From Yoonia tamlensis (GTDB lineage Bacteria > Pseudomonadota > Alphaproteobacteria > Rhodobacterales > Rhodobacteraceae): DNA of 64,000 nucleotides. Made by a program: the position numbers and the translations under genes. Below are positions 16,988-26,474 of the stretch, piece by piece (position 1 is the first letter of the stretch; each line of letters starts with the position of its first letter). The stretch is taken from NCBI RefSeq assembly GCF_900115105.1, contig NZ_FOYP01000001.1:1700097-1764096 (forward strand). Direction: 5' to 3'. The notes under the pieces were generated by a model, which was not told the DNA's origin, did no database searches, and saw only the letters and a list, made by a program, of their open reading frames with translations.

Positions 16988-18118
16988 TTTGACCCAAGCC
17001 GCATCGCGTTTGGATGACCGCACGCAGGCATCCACAAAGCGCATGCCTTGCAGCCCGTCCTCGATGGTCGGGTAAAGCACGTCCTTGCTGACCTGTTTGC
17101 CGTCGCGGTGCGCCTCGATGGCTTCTGCGGCCTCATTATAGATGGTCGCAAAGCCTTCGAGGTATCCTTCGGGGTGGCCCGCCGGAATGCGCGTCACACG
17201 CGCAGCCGCGGCACCCGTACCAGCACCGCCACGGGTCAACAGGCGTTTGGGTTCACCAAAGGGCGTAAACCAAAGCTGGGTCGGCGTTTCTTGCGACCAT
17301 TCGATCCCCCCCTTGTCGCCGTAAACCCGCAACCGCAACCCGTTTTCATTGCCGGGTGCAACTTGTGAACACCACAAGGTGCCCCGCGCGCCGCCTTCAA
17401 AGCGCATCATGACATGCGCGTTATCGTCCAACGCACGACCCGGAACGAACGACTGCAAATCCGCGCTCAGCGTATCAAGCGTCAGACCGGTGACAAAACT
17501 GGCAAGGTTAAACGCATGCGTGCCGATATCGCCGGTTGACCCGCCAAGACCCGAACGCGCAGGGTCAACGCGCCAGTCGGCTTGCTTGCCCTCAACATGT
17601 TGGGTCAGCCAGTCTTGGACATATTCCACCTGCACCAGACGGATATTGCCCAGATCACCATTCGCAACCATTTCGCGCGCTTGGCGCATCATCGGATAGC
17701 CGGTGTAATTGTGGGTCAGCACGAACAGCGCGTCACTGTCATCCGCAACCTTCGCCAGTTTCTTGGCGTCAGCCATTGTCGATGTCAGCGGCTTGTCGCA
17801 GATCACATGAATGCCCCGCTTCAGGAACTCGCGCGCGGCGGCGTAATGCACGTGGTTCGGGGTAACGATAGCGACGGCTTCGATCCCGTCTTTCAGGCGG
17901 GCCTCGCGGATCGCCATGGCTTTGAAATCATCATAGGTACGGTCAGGCGCAAGACCGAGTGCCGCACCCGATGCTTGCGCCTTTTCTGGGGTGGACGACA
18001 AAGCGCCCGCCACCAGATCAAACCGCCCGTCAATACGCGATGCGATGCGATGTACCCCACCGATAAAGGCATCGTTGCCGCCCCCTACCATGCCCAGTCG
18101 AATTGGTCGTTGTGTCAT
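16976..18118 (-). CDS. Gfo/Idh/MocA-family oxidoreductase
   Basis: A 380-residue NAD(P)-dependent sugar or inositol dehydrogenase-like protein. The Rossmann start RLGMVGGGNDAFIGGVHR is followed by AVAIVTPNHVHYAAAREFLKRG and the conserved lysine motif CDKPLTST near residue 105. The C-terminal domain includes DIGTHAFNLA, a typical substrate-site His. The ATG at 18118 lies one base after the upstream isomerase stop (TAAGATG), so the two are translationally coupled. Together they suggest oxidation and isomerisation of a polyol or sugar; no transporter for it is adjacent. Confidence 0.92.
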   Translation of the reverse strand: MTQRPIRLGMVGGGNDAFIGGVHRIASRIDGRFDLVAGALSSTPEKAQASGAALGLAPDRTYDDFKAMAIREARLKDGIEAVAIVTPNHVHYAAAREFLKRGIHVICDKPLTSTMADAKKLAKVADDSDALFVLTHNYTGYPMMRQAREMVANGDLGNIRLVQVEYVQDWLTQHVEGKQADWRVDPARSGLGGSTGDIGTHAFNLASFVTGLTLDTLSADLQSFVPGRALDDNAHVMMRFEGGARGTLWCSQVAPGNENGLRLRVYGDKGGIEWSQETPTQLWFTPFGEPKRLLTRGGAGTGAAAARVTRIPAGHPEGYLEGFATIYNEAAEAIEAHRDGKQVSKDVLYPTIEDGLQGMRFVDACVRSSKRDAAWVKLAG

Positions 18119-18119
18119 C

Positions 18120-19172
18120 TTACAGCCCCAACATTTTGCGGTTTGCCGCGTGATCAATGTCACCGCCAGCAAAGTCATCAAAGGCGCGTTCTGTCACGCG
18201 GATGATGTGGTCTTTGACAAATTGCGCACCTTCGCGCGCGCCGTCTTCGGGATGTTTCAGACAGCACTCCCATTCAACCACGGCCCAGCCGTCAAAGTCA
18301 TTGGCGGCCATTTTCGCAAAAATCGCGCCAAAATCGACCTGCCCGTCACCAAGGCTCCGGAAGCGCCCCGCGCGGTCCACCCAAGACTGGTAGCCGCCGT
18401 AGACACCCTGACGTCCGGTCGGGTTGAATTCGGCATCCTTGACGTGGAACATCTTGATCCGGTCTTTGTAGATGTCGATATTATCAAGATAATCAAGACA
18501 TTGCAGCACATAGTGCGAAGGATCGTACAGCATGTTGCAGCGCGCATGCCCGTCGAGGCGTTCCAAGAACATCTCGAAGGTGACACCGTCGTGCAGGTCT
18601 TCGCCGGGGTGAATTTCATAGCAGACATCCACACCGCAGTCTTCGGCGTGATCCAGAATTGGGCGCCAACGCGCAGCCAGTTCATCAAAGGCGGCTTCAA
18701 CCAATCCGGCGGGGCGCTGCGGCCAAGGGTAAACATAAGGCCAAGCCAAAGCGCCCGAGAATGACGCCATTTCGGTCAGTCCCATATGTTTGGACGCTGA
18801 CAGTGCGTTTTTGACCTGTTCAACCGCCCACGCCTGACGCGCGGCAGGGTTGCCCTGCACCGACGGATCGGCAAAGCCGTCAAACGCCGTGTCAAACGCG
18901 GGGTTTACCGCGACAAGCTGCCCTTGCAGGTGGGTCGATAGTTCGGTGACAGCAACGCCATTTGCGGCGGCCTGCCCGACAAATTCATCGCAATAATCTT
19001 TGGATGCAGCGGCCTTGGTCAAATCGATAAACCGACCATCCCAGCTGGGCACCTGCACGCCCTTATAGCCGCAATCAGCCGCCCATTTTGTGATACCGTC
19101 CCAAGTATTAAACGGGGCTTCGTCGCCTGCAAACTGCGCTAGGAACAGCGCGGGTCCTTTGATCGTTTTCAT
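18120..19172 (-). CDS. Sugar phosphate isomerase/epimerase family (xylose isomerase-like TIM barrel)
   Basis: A 350-residue AP-endonuclease-2-type TIM barrel. Family features are GYKGVQVPSWDGRFIDL, VDVCYEIHPGEDLHDG with a metal-binding Glu/His, NMLYDPSHYVLQ with Asp/His, and AVVEWECCLKHPEDGAREGAQF near the C-terminus. These supply the metal ligands and active-site residues of the family. The ATG has an ideal GGGAGGA 6 bp upstream, so this is the first gene of the two-gene sugar operon. The substrate is not identifiable. Confidence 0.92.
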   Translation of the reverse strand: MKTIKGPALFLAQFAGDEAPFNTWDGITKWAADCGYKGVQVPSWDGRFIDLTKAAASKDYCDEFVGQAAANGVAVTELSTHLQGQLVAVNPAFDTAFDGFADPSVQGNPAARQAWAVEQVKNALSASKHMGLTEMASFSGALAWPYVYPWPQRPAGLVEAAFDELAARWRPILDHAEDCGVDVCYEIHPGEDLHDGVTFEMFLERLDGHARCNMLYDPSHYVLQCLDYLDNIDIYKDRIKMFHVKDAEFNPTGRQGVYGGYQSWVDRAGRFRSLGDGQVDFGAIFAKMAANDFDGWAVVEWECCLKHPEDGAREGAQFVKDHIIRVTERAFDDFAGGDIDHAANRKMLGL

Positions 19173-19282
19173 TGAAATCCTCCCTGAATCGGGAAAACTA
19201 TATCGTTTTCGTAATATTACGCCAGCCTAAAGTATACGTTAACGCGCAAATTGACCGGCAGACCCGCAGGAGTAGCGCAAAT

Positions 19283-20080
19283 TCAGTCGCGGGTTTGCGC
19301 ATTAAATGTGAACAGGGGCGTGCCGTTGATCGTATAGCCATTGATCAACTGCGCGGCATCCGCGCCCGTCAACCATTGCTCTAACTGTTGCGCCAGTTCA
19401 TGTTTGACATGCGGGTGCCGCGCAGGGTTCACCGGAATATAGGCATATTGGTTAAACAGGACCGGATCGCCGGAAAACAGCAGTTCAAGTCCGGCCTTAT
19501 TGCCAAAATTCAACCAGCTCGCGCGGTCGGAAAGGACATAGGCGTCCATCGCTGCGGCAGTGTTCAGCGCGGCCCCCATCCCTGCCCCGACAGACCGATA
19601 CCAGTCGCCGCCCGGTGCGCTTTGCGCGCGTTCCCACAGCGCGCGTTCCATTTGATGGGTGCCGCTGTCATCGCCGCGGCTGACAAATATGGATTCTGTG
19701 CGGGCTATCCGCGCCAGCGCGTCACCGGCGGTTGGCGCTAGGGCAATTGCGGCGGGGTCGGCGCGCGGGCCGATAAGCACAAAGTCATTATACATGATCT
19801 CGCGCCGGTGCGTGCCATGGCCCGCGGCAATAAACGCTTCTTCTGATGTGCGCGCATGCACCAAAATCGCATCAACATCCCCCGCCTCGCCCAATCGCAG
19901 TGCTTGGCCGGTCCCGACGACCAGTAATTGCACCTCAATGGCCGTATCTTCGGCAATCGCGGGCAACAAGATTTCCGCAAGCCCCGCGTTGTGAAACGAC
20001 GTGGTCACTGCCAATCTTAGGGTTTCTGCATGGGTGGCGGAAGCAACCAACGCCAAAACACAAGTAAACAAACGGATCAT
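19283..20080 (-). CDS. tupA: Tungstate-type ABC transporter substrate-binding protein
   Basis: A 265-residue periplasmic protein with a Sec signal (MIRLFTCVLALVASATHA). The TupA oxyanion-binding hallmarks are LAVTTSFHNAGLAE at the start of the mature protein and FVSRGDDSGTHQMER near residue 133, where TTS and RGDDSGTH contact the oxyanion. Paired with TupB and TupC, this imports tungstate for pterin-dependent enzymes such as formate dehydrogenase; molybdate cannot be excluded. Order here is tupB-tupC-tupA with 4-7 bp overlaps, while tupA usually comes first. Confidence 0.9.
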   Translation of the reverse strand: MIRLFTCVLALVASATHAETLRLAVTTSFHNAGLAEILLPAIAEDTAIEVQLLVVGTGQALRLGEAGDVDAILVHARTSEEAFIAAGHGTHRREIMYNDFVLIGPRADPAAIALAPTAGDALARIARTESIFVSRGDDSGTHQMERALWERAQSAPGGDWYRSVGAGMGAALNTAAAMDAYVLSDRASWLNFGNKAGLELLFSGDPVLFNQYAYIPVNPARHPHVKHELAQQLEQWLTGADAAQLINGYTINGTPLFTFNAQTRD

Positions 20081-20793
20081 TCGACAATATCCCCCCTTAG
20101 TAGCGCAGCAGCCTGCGGTGTTTTCGGACTGGCGAAAAACGCGGCTGCGGGGCCGTTTTCGACGATGGCGCCCCGCATCATGAACACCACCTCGGTCGCG
20201 AGCCGTTTTGCCTGCCCGATATCATGGGTCGCCATGACAATCCTTGTACCTGACGCGTGGGCCGCAAGCAAAATGGTTTCGATTTCGCGGGTGGCACGCC
20301 CGTCAAGGCTGGCACATGGTTCATCCAGAAAAACGATCTCGGGGGCGGTGATCAGCGCACGTGCCAGCGCCAGCTTTTGCTGTTCGCCGCCCGAAAGCTG
20401 TGGCGCGGGCTGTTCCAATGCGCGGTCAAGCCCCACGCGCGCGGCCCAGCCACGCGCCATTTGCGCAGCCTCCGGTTTTGCCATCCCGTTCAGCCGCAAA
20501 GGATAGGTCAGGTTGTCCAGAACACTGCGCCGCAACATGATGGGCGATTGAAACACAAAACCTTGCCGTGCGCGCGCCTGATCCAACGGCACCTGCCAGA
20601 CAGTATCCCCTTGCGCCAGCCTTTCCAGCCCGTGCAGCGCGCGCAAAAGCGTGGTCTTTCCGGCGCCGTTTGGCCCCAGAACAATCGTTAACCCCTGCCC
20701 GCCAATGGTCAGATCAACCGGGCCAAGCACGATCTTGCTGCGCCGTTTCACAACGGCACCCGACATTGTCAGCGGTAGAACCGGCGTTACCAT
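20077..20793 (-). CDS. tupC: Tungstate-type ABC transporter ATP-binding protein
   Basis: ABC ATPase (238 aa): Walker A GPNGAGKTT near residue 38, Q-loop GFVFQSP, signature LSGGEQQKLALARAL, Walker B IVFLDEPCASLDG, and switch His in ATHDIGQ. It energises the TupB permease at the inner membrane. It overlaps tupB by 7 bp and tupA by 4 bp, so the three are one unit. Confidence 0.92.
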   Translation of the reverse strand: MVTPVLPLTMSGAVVKRRSKIVLGPVDLTIGGQGLTIVLGPNGAGKTTLLRALHGLERLAQGDTVWQVPLDQARARQGFVFQSPIMLRRSVLDNLTYPLRLNGMAKPEAAQMARGWAARVGLDRALEQPAPQLSGGEQQKLALARALITAPEIVFLDEPCASLDGRATREIETILLAAHASGTRIVMATHDIGQAKRLATEVVFMMRGAIVENGPAAAFFASPKTPQAAALLRGDIVE

Positions 20794-21491
20794 TTGCCCT
20801 CCCTTTCCGTGCGTCCGACCGTGTGGATCACGATATTGACAGTCACCGCCAGCCCGATCAGCACAAAGCCAAGCCCGAGCGCGCGCGCAAAATCGCCCTT
20901 ACCCGTTTCCAACGCGATGGCCGTTGTCAGCACCCGTGTTGCGTTGTCGATATTGCCGCCCACGATCATGATCGCGCCGACCTCGCCAATGGCGCGACCA
21001 AACCCCGCGAGCGCCGCCGTCAAAAGCGCGCGCCGCCCGTCCCAGATCAGCGTCTTGACGCGCTGCCATTTGCTGGCCGACATTGAAATCAGCAGATCAT
21101 GGTAATCGGCCCAAAGGTCACGCATCGCCTGATGCGCAATTGATGCAATCAGCGGTGCAATGATGATGACCTGCGCGATGATCATGGCCGTGGGCGTAAA
21201 CAACAGCCCCAGCACCCCAAACGGCCCCGAGCGCGAAAACAGCAGGTAAACGATCAGCCCGACCACCACCGGCGGCAACCCCATCAGCGCATTAAGCACT
21301 GCAATCACCAACCGCCGGTGCCGGAACCTGCGGATCGCAAGCCACGCCCCAAAGGGCAAAGCGATGCACGACGCAATCAGCGTCGCGGTTACCGTAACGC
21401 GCAACGACATCAGCGTGATCGCGACCAGATCCGGATCAAGGGTCACAACCAGCCAGAAACCGGATGCCAGCCCTTCCCAAATATCCCCCAT
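20787..21491 (-). CDS. tupB: Tungstate-type ABC transporter permease
   Basis: Inner-membrane permease (234 aa, about five helices) of the TupB/ModB type. The typical GLPPVVVGLIVYLLFSRSGPFG segment and the EAA-type loop RALLTAALAGFGRAIGEVGAIMIVGGN are present. It is the first gene of the tup operon. It follows the sit operon end after 65 bp, which contains no clear terminator, so read-through from sit is possible. Confidence 0.92.
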   Translation of the reverse strand: MGDIWEGLASGFWLVVTLDPDLVAITLMSLRVTVTATLIASCIALPFGAWLAIRRFRHRRLVIAVLNALMGLPPVVVGLIVYLLFSRSGPFGVLGLLFTPTAMIIAQVIIIAPLIASIAHQAMRDLWADYHDLLISMSASKWQRVKTLIWDGRRALLTAALAGFGRAIGEVGAIMIVGGNIDNATRVLTTAIALETGKGDFARALGLGFVLIGLAVTVNIVIHTVGRTEREGKW

Positions 21492-21556
21492 GCGTTGCAG
21501 CCCTTATGTCGTCCCTTGGGCAGGGTTTCACGCAACGCGCGGGCGTTCAATGAAAA

Positions 21557-22390
21557 TCAGAAAGTTGCGGATGCCTTGCGGGTTTTCTGGCCCGCACGGA
21601 TAAACGCGCCGACAAAGATCAGGGTCAGCACAAGGATCACGGTCGGCGCAGGCGCGCTGTCGATGAAAAAGCTGATATAGATGCCCGCAAACCCTGAAAT
21701 CAGCGTTACCGCCACGGCAATCACCAGCATCAGCCCGAAACGCTTGGTCAACAGGAACGCAATCGCCCCCGGTGCGATCAGCAGACCGATGGCCAGAATG
21801 ATCCCCACCGCCGAAAGCGTGGCAACAATTGTCATCGAAATCAGCGTCAGCAGCCCGTAATGCAGCCAGCCGACCCGTAGCCCCACGGCCTGCGCTTGCA
21901 CCGGATCAAAGGCATGTAGCAGAAAATCGCGCCGCTTGGCCAAGATCACCAGCGCGACAAACCCTGCGATAATCCCCGCAGTCCACAGATCGCCCGCGCT
22001 GACCCCCAGCATGTTCCCGAACAGGATATGATCCAGATGCATATCCGTGGTGATTTTTGTGTAAAGCACGATGCCAAATCCAAACATCCCCGAAAACACG
22101 ATCCCCATCACGGTGTCTTGCTTTACGCGGCTGTTATCGGCCAGAAATCCGGTGCCCACGGCGCAGACCATCCCCGCGACAAAGGCCCCGATAATCAGCG
22201 GGATATGCAGCAGATAGGCCAGCACCACACCGGGCAAAACCGCGTGACTGATCGCATCGCCCATCAGCGACCAGCCCTTAAGAACAAGGTAGCATGACAG
22301 CAGGCTGGTTGGCACCGCGATGATTGCCATCATCAAAAAAGCTTTGTTCATAAAGGCAAATTGGAATGGGAAAAGAAGCGTCTCCATCAT
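21557..22390 (-). CDS. sitD: Manganese/iron-type ABC transporter permease (SitD-like)
   Basis: A 277-residue ABC-3 family permease with about eight helices. Features are KGWSLMGDAISHAVLPGVVLAYL near the N-terminus and VGIILAIGLLIAPGAIAFLLT near residue 200. It is the last gene of sitABCD and overlaps sitC by 4 bp. It probably forms a heterodimer with SitC in the inner membrane. Mn(II) is the likely substrate, given the binding-protein motifs and the Fur/Mur-like box upstream of sitA. Confidence 0.9.
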   Translation of the reverse strand: MMETLLFPFQFAFMNKAFLMMAIIAVPTSLLSCYLVLKGWSLMGDAISHAVLPGVVLAYLLHIPLIIGAFVAGMVCAVGTGFLADNSRVKQDTVMGIVFSGMFGFGIVLYTKITTDMHLDHILFGNMLGVSAGDLWTAGIIAGFVALVILAKRRDFLLHAFDPVQAQAVGLRVGWLHYGLLTLISMTIVATLSAVGIILAIGLLIAPGAIAFLLTKRFGLMLVIAVAVTLISGFAGIYISFFIDSAPAPTVILVLTLIFVGAFIRAGQKTRKASATF

Positions 22391-23244
22391 GATGCCCTGA
22401 GTGCAGCGGCGGCGCGGCGGCGCGCGGCCAGATAGCCATGTTTGGGCGCAAAGATGAACACCGTCAAAAAGATCAGCGTTTGCAAGGTCACGATCAACCC
22501 GCCCGTGGCACCATCCATAAAATAGCTTAAATATGCCCCGACAAAGCTGGTCCCTGCCCCGATTGCCACGCTTAGTATCAGCAAACGCGGGAAACGGTCG
22601 GTCAGCAAATAGGCGGTCGCCCCCGGTGTTACCACCATCGCGATCACCAGAAACGCGCCGACCGTTTGCAAGGCCGCAACGCAGGATGCCGACAACAGCG
22701 TGAAGAACACCACTTTCAATGCATCCACCCGCAGCCCGATCGACCGCGCGTGGGTTTCGTCAAAGAAGGTAACCATCAGGTCTTTCCACTTGGCCAGCAG
22801 CACCGCCAAGGTCACAAACCCGATGATCGCAAGTTGCAATGTGTCCGACGGGGTGATTGCCAGAATATTGCCCATTGTAATGGTTTCCACGCTGACCGAT
22901 GTGGGCGAAAGCGACACCATAAACAGGCCAAGCCCGAAGAATGATGTAAAGATGATCCCGATGATCGTGTCTTCTTTCAGGCCCGAACGCTGGTTCAAAA
23001 ACAGCATCGCCCCCGCCGCCAGCCCGCCTGCCGCAAAGGCGCCCAGTGCAAATGGCAGCCCCAGCATATAGGCCCCCGCCACTCCCGGAACGATGGCGTG
23101 CGAAAGTGCATCACCGATCAGCGACCAGCCTTTGAGCATCAGATAGGCCGATAAAAACGCACAGACACCGCCCACCAGCGCACTGACCCACATGGCGTTG
23201 AACATATAGCTATAGCCGAACGGTTGTAGCAGCGTGTCGATCAA
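22387..23244 (-). CDS. sitC: Manganese/iron-type ABC transporter permease (SitC-like)
   Basis: A 285-residue ABC-3 permease homologous to its neighbour Sit[24 protein letters not shown] near residue 40 and [22 protein letters not shown] near 205. The GDALSHA motif and the proline-bearing TPGATA helix are family hallmarks. It overlaps both sitB and sitD by 4 bp, which implies tight translational coupling. Confidence 0.92.
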   Translation of the reverse strand: MIDTLLQPFGYSYMFNAMWVSALVGGVCAFLSAYLMLKGWSLIGDALSHAIVPGVAGAYMLGLPFALGAFAAGGLAAGAMLFLNQRSGLKEDTIIGIIFTSFFGLGLFMVSLSPTSVSVETITMGNILAITPSDTLQLAIIGFVTLAVLLAKWKDLMVTFFDETHARSIGLRVDALKVVFFTLLSASCVAALQTVGAFLVIAMVVTPGATAYLLTDRFPRLLILSVAIGAGTSFVGAYLSYFMDGATGGLIVTLQTLIFLTVFIFAPKHGYLAARRRAAAALRAS

Positions 23245-24077
23245 TTGCCGCCCCCTTCATCATAGACGACAAAGGGGCGTTCATCGTCCGAGATCACGGT
23301 GATCTGACGACTATCGTCATCGTCATGCAGATCCGACCCGCCCAGTACGAAATGGCGCAACACGCCACCAAAGGCCAATTCAAGGTTTTCGCGGGTAAAT
23401 GTCGTTTCAGTCGGGCCAAACGCCAGCACGGTTTCCTTGACCAGCACGGTGCGGTCGCAAAATTCGGGGACAGAGCCAAGATTATGCGTCGACACCAGCA
23501 TCACCCGACCTTCATCGCGCATATCGCGCAACAGTTGGATAATCGCGTCTTCGGTTTGCACATCGACGCCTGTGAACGGCTCGTCCAGCAAGATCACCTT
23601 GCCGTCTTGTGCCAGCGCGCGGGCCAGAAACACACGTTTACGCTGGCCACCAGAAAGCTCACCAATCTGGCGGTGCCGGAAATTTGCCATGCCAACGCGC
23701 GCCAAGGCAGCGGTGACGGCATCCTGATCGGCCTGTTTGGGGCGGCGCAGGAAACCCATATGGCCATAGCGCCCCATCATCACCACGTCTTCGACCAGCA
23801 CCGGAAAGGTCCAGTCGACTTCCTCGGATTGCGGCACATAGGCGACGATGTTCTGGCGCAGGGCTTCTTTGACCGGCATGCCCAGCACGCTAATGCTGCC
23901 GCCCGCGGCAGGCACAAACCCCATGATCGCCTTGAACAAGGTCGATTTGCCAGCCCCGTTGACGCCGACAAGTGCGGTAATTGTGCCTGTAGGTATGTCA
24001 AAACTGGCGTGGCGCAAGGCGGTATGCCCGTTGCGATAGGTGACCGTCACATCATCCGCGACAATGCCTAAGGTCAT
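23241..24077 (-). CDS. sitB: Manganese/iron-type ABC transporter ATP-binding protein (SitB-like)
   Basis: ABC ATPase (278 aa): Walker [10 protein letters not shown] near 38, Q-loop [14 protein letters not shown] with the metal-ABC-specific VDWxFP, signature [15 protein letters not shown], Walker [13 protein letters not shown] and STHNLG. The C-terminal about 30 residues are acidic and histidine-containing ([11 protein letters not shown]), which could bind metal; this is seen in the sequence only. It overlaps its neighbours by 4 bp. Confidence 0.93.
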   Translation of the reverse strand: MTLGIVADDVTVTYRNGHTALRHASFDIPTGTITALVGVNGAGKSTLFKAIMGFVPAAGGSISVLGMPVKEALRQNIVAYVPQSEEVDWTFPVLVEDVVMMGRYGHMGFLRRPKQADQDAVTAALARVGMANFRHRQIGELSGGQRKRVFLARALAQDGKVILLDEPFTGVDVQTEDAIIQLLRDMRDEGRVMLVSTHNLGSVPEFCDRTVLVKETVLAFGPTETTFTRENLELAFGGVLRHFVLGGSDLHDDDDSRQITVISDDERPFVVYDEGGGN

Positions 24078-24949
24078 TGGGTCAGCCCCAGCGCGATGGT
24101 TTCAGATGTCACACGCAGCAGGTCAATATAGGTGGGCACCGGCCCGTCAGATTCTGTCAGGCTGTCCACATATAGCACCCCGCCATAGGTCGCACCGGTT
24201 TCACGCGCGACCTGTTCGGCAGGGGCTTGGGATACGGTACTTTCGCAGAAAACGGCGCTGATATTGTGTGCGCGGACGGTATCGATCACGTGGCGCACCT
24301 GTTGCGGCGTGCCTTGGGCATCGGCGTTAATGGGCCACAGATACAGTTCTTGCATCTCGAAATCGCGCGCCAGATAGCTGAACGCGCCTTCGCAGCTGAC
24401 AAGCCAGCGGTCTTGCGCTGGGATCGCCATAATGGCCGCGCGCAAGGGTTCAATCGCTGCGGTAATTTCGGCCTTATAGGCATCGGCATTTGCGATATAG
24501 GTTTCGGCGTTGGCGGGATCATGCAGCACAAACGCATCGCGGATATTATCGACGTAAACCAGCGCGCTTTGCAGGCTCATCCATGCGTGGGGGTTTGGTT
24601 TGCCTTCATATTCACCCGACGCAATGCCGATCGGCGTGATACCGTCGGTCAGTGTGACACTTGGCACGTCACCCAGATTGTCCAGAAACTGCGCAAACCA
24701 GAGTTCAAGGTTCATCCCGTTCCATAATATCAGATCGGCATCATGGGCGCGGATAATATCGCGCGGGGTTGGCTGGTAGCCGTGGATCTCGGCGCCGGGT
24801 TTGGTGATGCTTTCGACAATGGCCGCATCCCCCGCCACATTGCGGGCCATATCGGCGATCACGGTGAATGTTGTGACCGCCTTGAACCGGTCATCCGCAA
24901 GCCCCGCAGTCCCCGCAAAAAGAAACGACAATAAGATCAATGCACGCAT
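24074..24949 (-). CDS. sitA: Manganese/iron-type ABC transporter substrate-binding protein (SitA-like)
   Basis: A 291-residue cluster-9 periplasmic binding protein with a Sec signal ([18 protein letters not shown]). The metal ligands are all recognisable: His in [12 protein letters not shown], His in PNPHAWMS, Glu in [13 protein letters not shown] and Asp in YVDSLT. The H-H-E-D set is that of Mn/Fe-binding SitA/MntC rather than zinc-binding ZnuA, which has a His-rich loop. It is the first gene of the sit operon, 36 bp downstream of a Fur-type 7-1-7 box. Confidence 0.93.
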   Translation of the reverse strand: MRALILLSFLFAGTAGLADDRFKAVTTFTVIADMARNVAGDAAIVESITKPGAEIHGYQPTPRDIIRAHDADLILWNGMNLELWFAQFLDNLGDVPSVTLTDGITPIGIASGEYEGKPNPHAWMSLQSALVYVDNIRDAFVLHDPANAETYIANADAYKAEITAAIEPLRAAIMAIPAQDRWLVSCEGAFSYLARDFEMQELYLWPINADAQGTPQQVRHVIDTVRAHNISAVFCESTVSQAPAEQVARETGATYGGVLYVDSLTESDGPVPTYIDLLRVTSETIALGLTQ

Positions 24950-24985
24950 TGGAAGGCTCCGGGTTATTTGCTTTGTTTCTGCATA

Positions 24986-25000
24986 TGAGAATTATTCGCA
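24986..25000 (-). promoter_or_regulatory. Fur/Mur-type operator upstream of sitA
   Basis: TGAGAAT-T-ATTCGCA is a 7-1-7 inverted repeat with 6 of 7 arm positions matching, the classic geometry of Fur-family boxes. It lies 36 bp upstream of the sitA start. In Rhodobacterales, sit genes are known targets of the manganese-responsive Fur homologue Mur, so Mn-dependent repression is likely. Confidence 0.6.
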
Positions 25001-25296
25001 ACTGTAAATGCCGTAAGTAAAAGGAAATTCTTGGCGGCCCCCAAAATTGGCAAATTCACGTTTATGCGAAATCGCGCAGGAATCCTGCGCGAAAAGCAAA
25101 TTCCAACCAAGAAGCGCAACACGTATGAAGCAGGCGATTTTCCCTAGATTGCAGAATGGGCAGAACATATGGCCCAAGTATTGCGCATTTCCCACCCACA
25201 TCGCCTGAAACAAAGAATCTTTGCCTTTCACGTTGCAAATTAACGTCATGACCGTTTTAGTTGGAGGTGAAAATACCAATCCTCGGGGGAGCTGGT
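25001..25296. other. Intergenic region between divergent sit and pot operons, with a 21-bp palindrome
   Basis: No convincing gene is seen here. Together with 24950-25000, the sitA-potA gap is 347 bp. At 25072-25092 there is a perfect 10-1-10 inverted repeat (arm TCGCGCAGGA), flanked by A-rich sequence without a T-tract, so it looks like an operator or a strong hairpin rather than a terminator. AT-rich stretches near 25225-25260 may hold the pot promoter. GGAGGTG at 25263 is a good ribosome site without a matching ATG nearby. Confidence 0.5.
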
Positions 25297-26397
25297 TTGT
25301 CAGAAGCGATAAGCGACACAGCGTTTGTAGAATTCGAACGCGTACAAAAAAGTTATGACGGCGAAAATCTTGTTGTAAAAGATCTGAACCTGTCGATGCC
25401 AAAGGGCGAATTTCTTACCATGCTTGGGCCGTCAGGGTCCGGCAAAACCACCTGCCTGATGATGTTGGCGGGCTTTGAAACGGCGACACACGGGGCAATC
25501 CGGCTGGACGGCGTTTCTATCAACAACATCCCGCCGCATAAACGTGGCATCGGCATGGTGTTCCAGAACTACGCGCTATTCCCGCATATGACAGTGGCCG
25601 AAAACCTGTCCTTCCCACTGGAAGTGCGCAAAATCGGCAAATCAACCCGCGAAGAAAAAGTCATGCGTGCTCTAGGCATGGTGCAAATGCAGGATTTCGC
25701 CGGACGCCGCCCTGCGCAGCTTTCTGGCGGGCAACAGCAGCGGATCGCGCTGGCGCGTGCGCTGGTGTTTGAGCCGGAACTGGTGTTGATGGATGAACCG
25801 CTGGGCGCGCTTGATAAGCAATTGCGCGAAACGCTTCAGTTCGAGATCACAAATCTGGCGCATGAATTGGGCATTACGGTTGTTTATGTGACCCACGACC
25901 AGACCGAGGCGCTGACAATGTCGGACCGCGTGGCCGTGTTTGACGATGGCCGCATTCAACAACTGGCCCCGCCAGATGAACTTTACGAAGCACCCCACAA
26001 CAGCTTTGTCGCGCAATTCATTGGTGAAAATAACACACTTGAAGGCGTTGTTCAGGAAATCAAGGGTAATAGCTGTATTGTACGCCTTGACAGTGGTGAC
26101 GTGATCGACGCGATCCCTGTTAACGTCAGCAAAGTCGGCGAACGGACCAAGGTTTCGATCCGCCCCGAACGGGTCGAGGTCGATAAATCGCGCCTCAGCC
26201 CCGATGCACATACGCTCAAAGCCGAAGTGCTGGAATTCATTTATATGGGTGACATTTTCCGCACGCGGTTACGGGTCGCGGGCACAGACAACTTTGTTAT
26301 CAAATCACGCAACGCCCCTGATCAGGTCCGCCTGACACCGGGCAGCCAGATCGATATCGGCTGGCTTGCAGAGGATTGCCGCGCGCTTGATGCGTAA
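25297..26397 (+). CDS. potA: Spermidine/putrescine-type ABC transporter ATP-binding protein
   Basis: A 366-residue ATPase: Walker A GPSGSGKTT, Q-loop GMVFQNYALFPHMTV, signature LSGGQQQRIALARAL, Walker B LVLMDEPLGALDKQLRE and YVTHDQTEAL, then a C-terminal TOBE domain (about 280-366). The PotA-type D-K-Q-L-R-E segment fits polyamine importers. The start is probably the TTG at 25297, 5 nt after GGGGGAG; upstream sequence lacks family similarity. It leads a potA-potD-DUF1330-potB-potC operon. Substrate by family is a polyamine, unproven here. Confidence 0.9.
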   Translation: MSEAISDTAFVEFERVQKSYDGENLVVKDLNLSMPKGEFLTMLGPSGSGKTTCLMMLAGFETATHGAIRLDGVSINNIPPHKRGIGMVFQNYALFPHMTVAENLSFPLEVRKIGKSTREEKVMRALGMVQMQDFAGRRPAQLSGGQQQRIALARALVFEPELVLMDEPLGALDKQLRETLQFEITNLAHELGITVVYVTHDQTEALTMSDRVAVFDDGRIQQLAPPDELYEAPHNSFVAQFIGENNTLEGVVQEIKGNSCIVRLDSGDVIDAIPVNVSKVGERTKVSIRPERVEVDKSRLSPDAHTLKAEVLEFIYMGDIFRTRLRVAGTDNFVIKSRNAPDQVRLTPGSQIDIGWLAEDCRALDA

Positions 26398-26413
26398 CGG
26401 CTGAAACAGGGCT

Positions 26414-26432
26414 GGCCTTCGCCCGGAAGGCC
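26414..26432 (+). ncRNA. Stem-loop between potA and potD
   Basis: Perfect 7-bp GGCCTTC/GAAGGCC stem with a GCCCG loop in the 77-bp potA-potD gap, with no T-tract after it. This is typical of processing or mRNA-stabilising hairpins that allow the downstream binding-protein gene to be expressed more than the ATPase gene. It is not an independent RNA gene. Confidence 0.45.
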
Positions 26433-26474
26433 GGCTCGCACGCAATAATCCGGGTAAACTAACGGGAGACTACA

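Noticed and set aside
24950..25060. Manganese riboswitch upstream of sitA
   Set aside because: Only about 40 bp of leader separates the Fur-type box from the start codon; no riboswitch-like paired structure is visible.
24992..25402. 136-codon minus-strand frame overlapping the potA start
   Set aside because: It runs antisense into potA, has no recognisable family features, and would remove the sit/pot control region.
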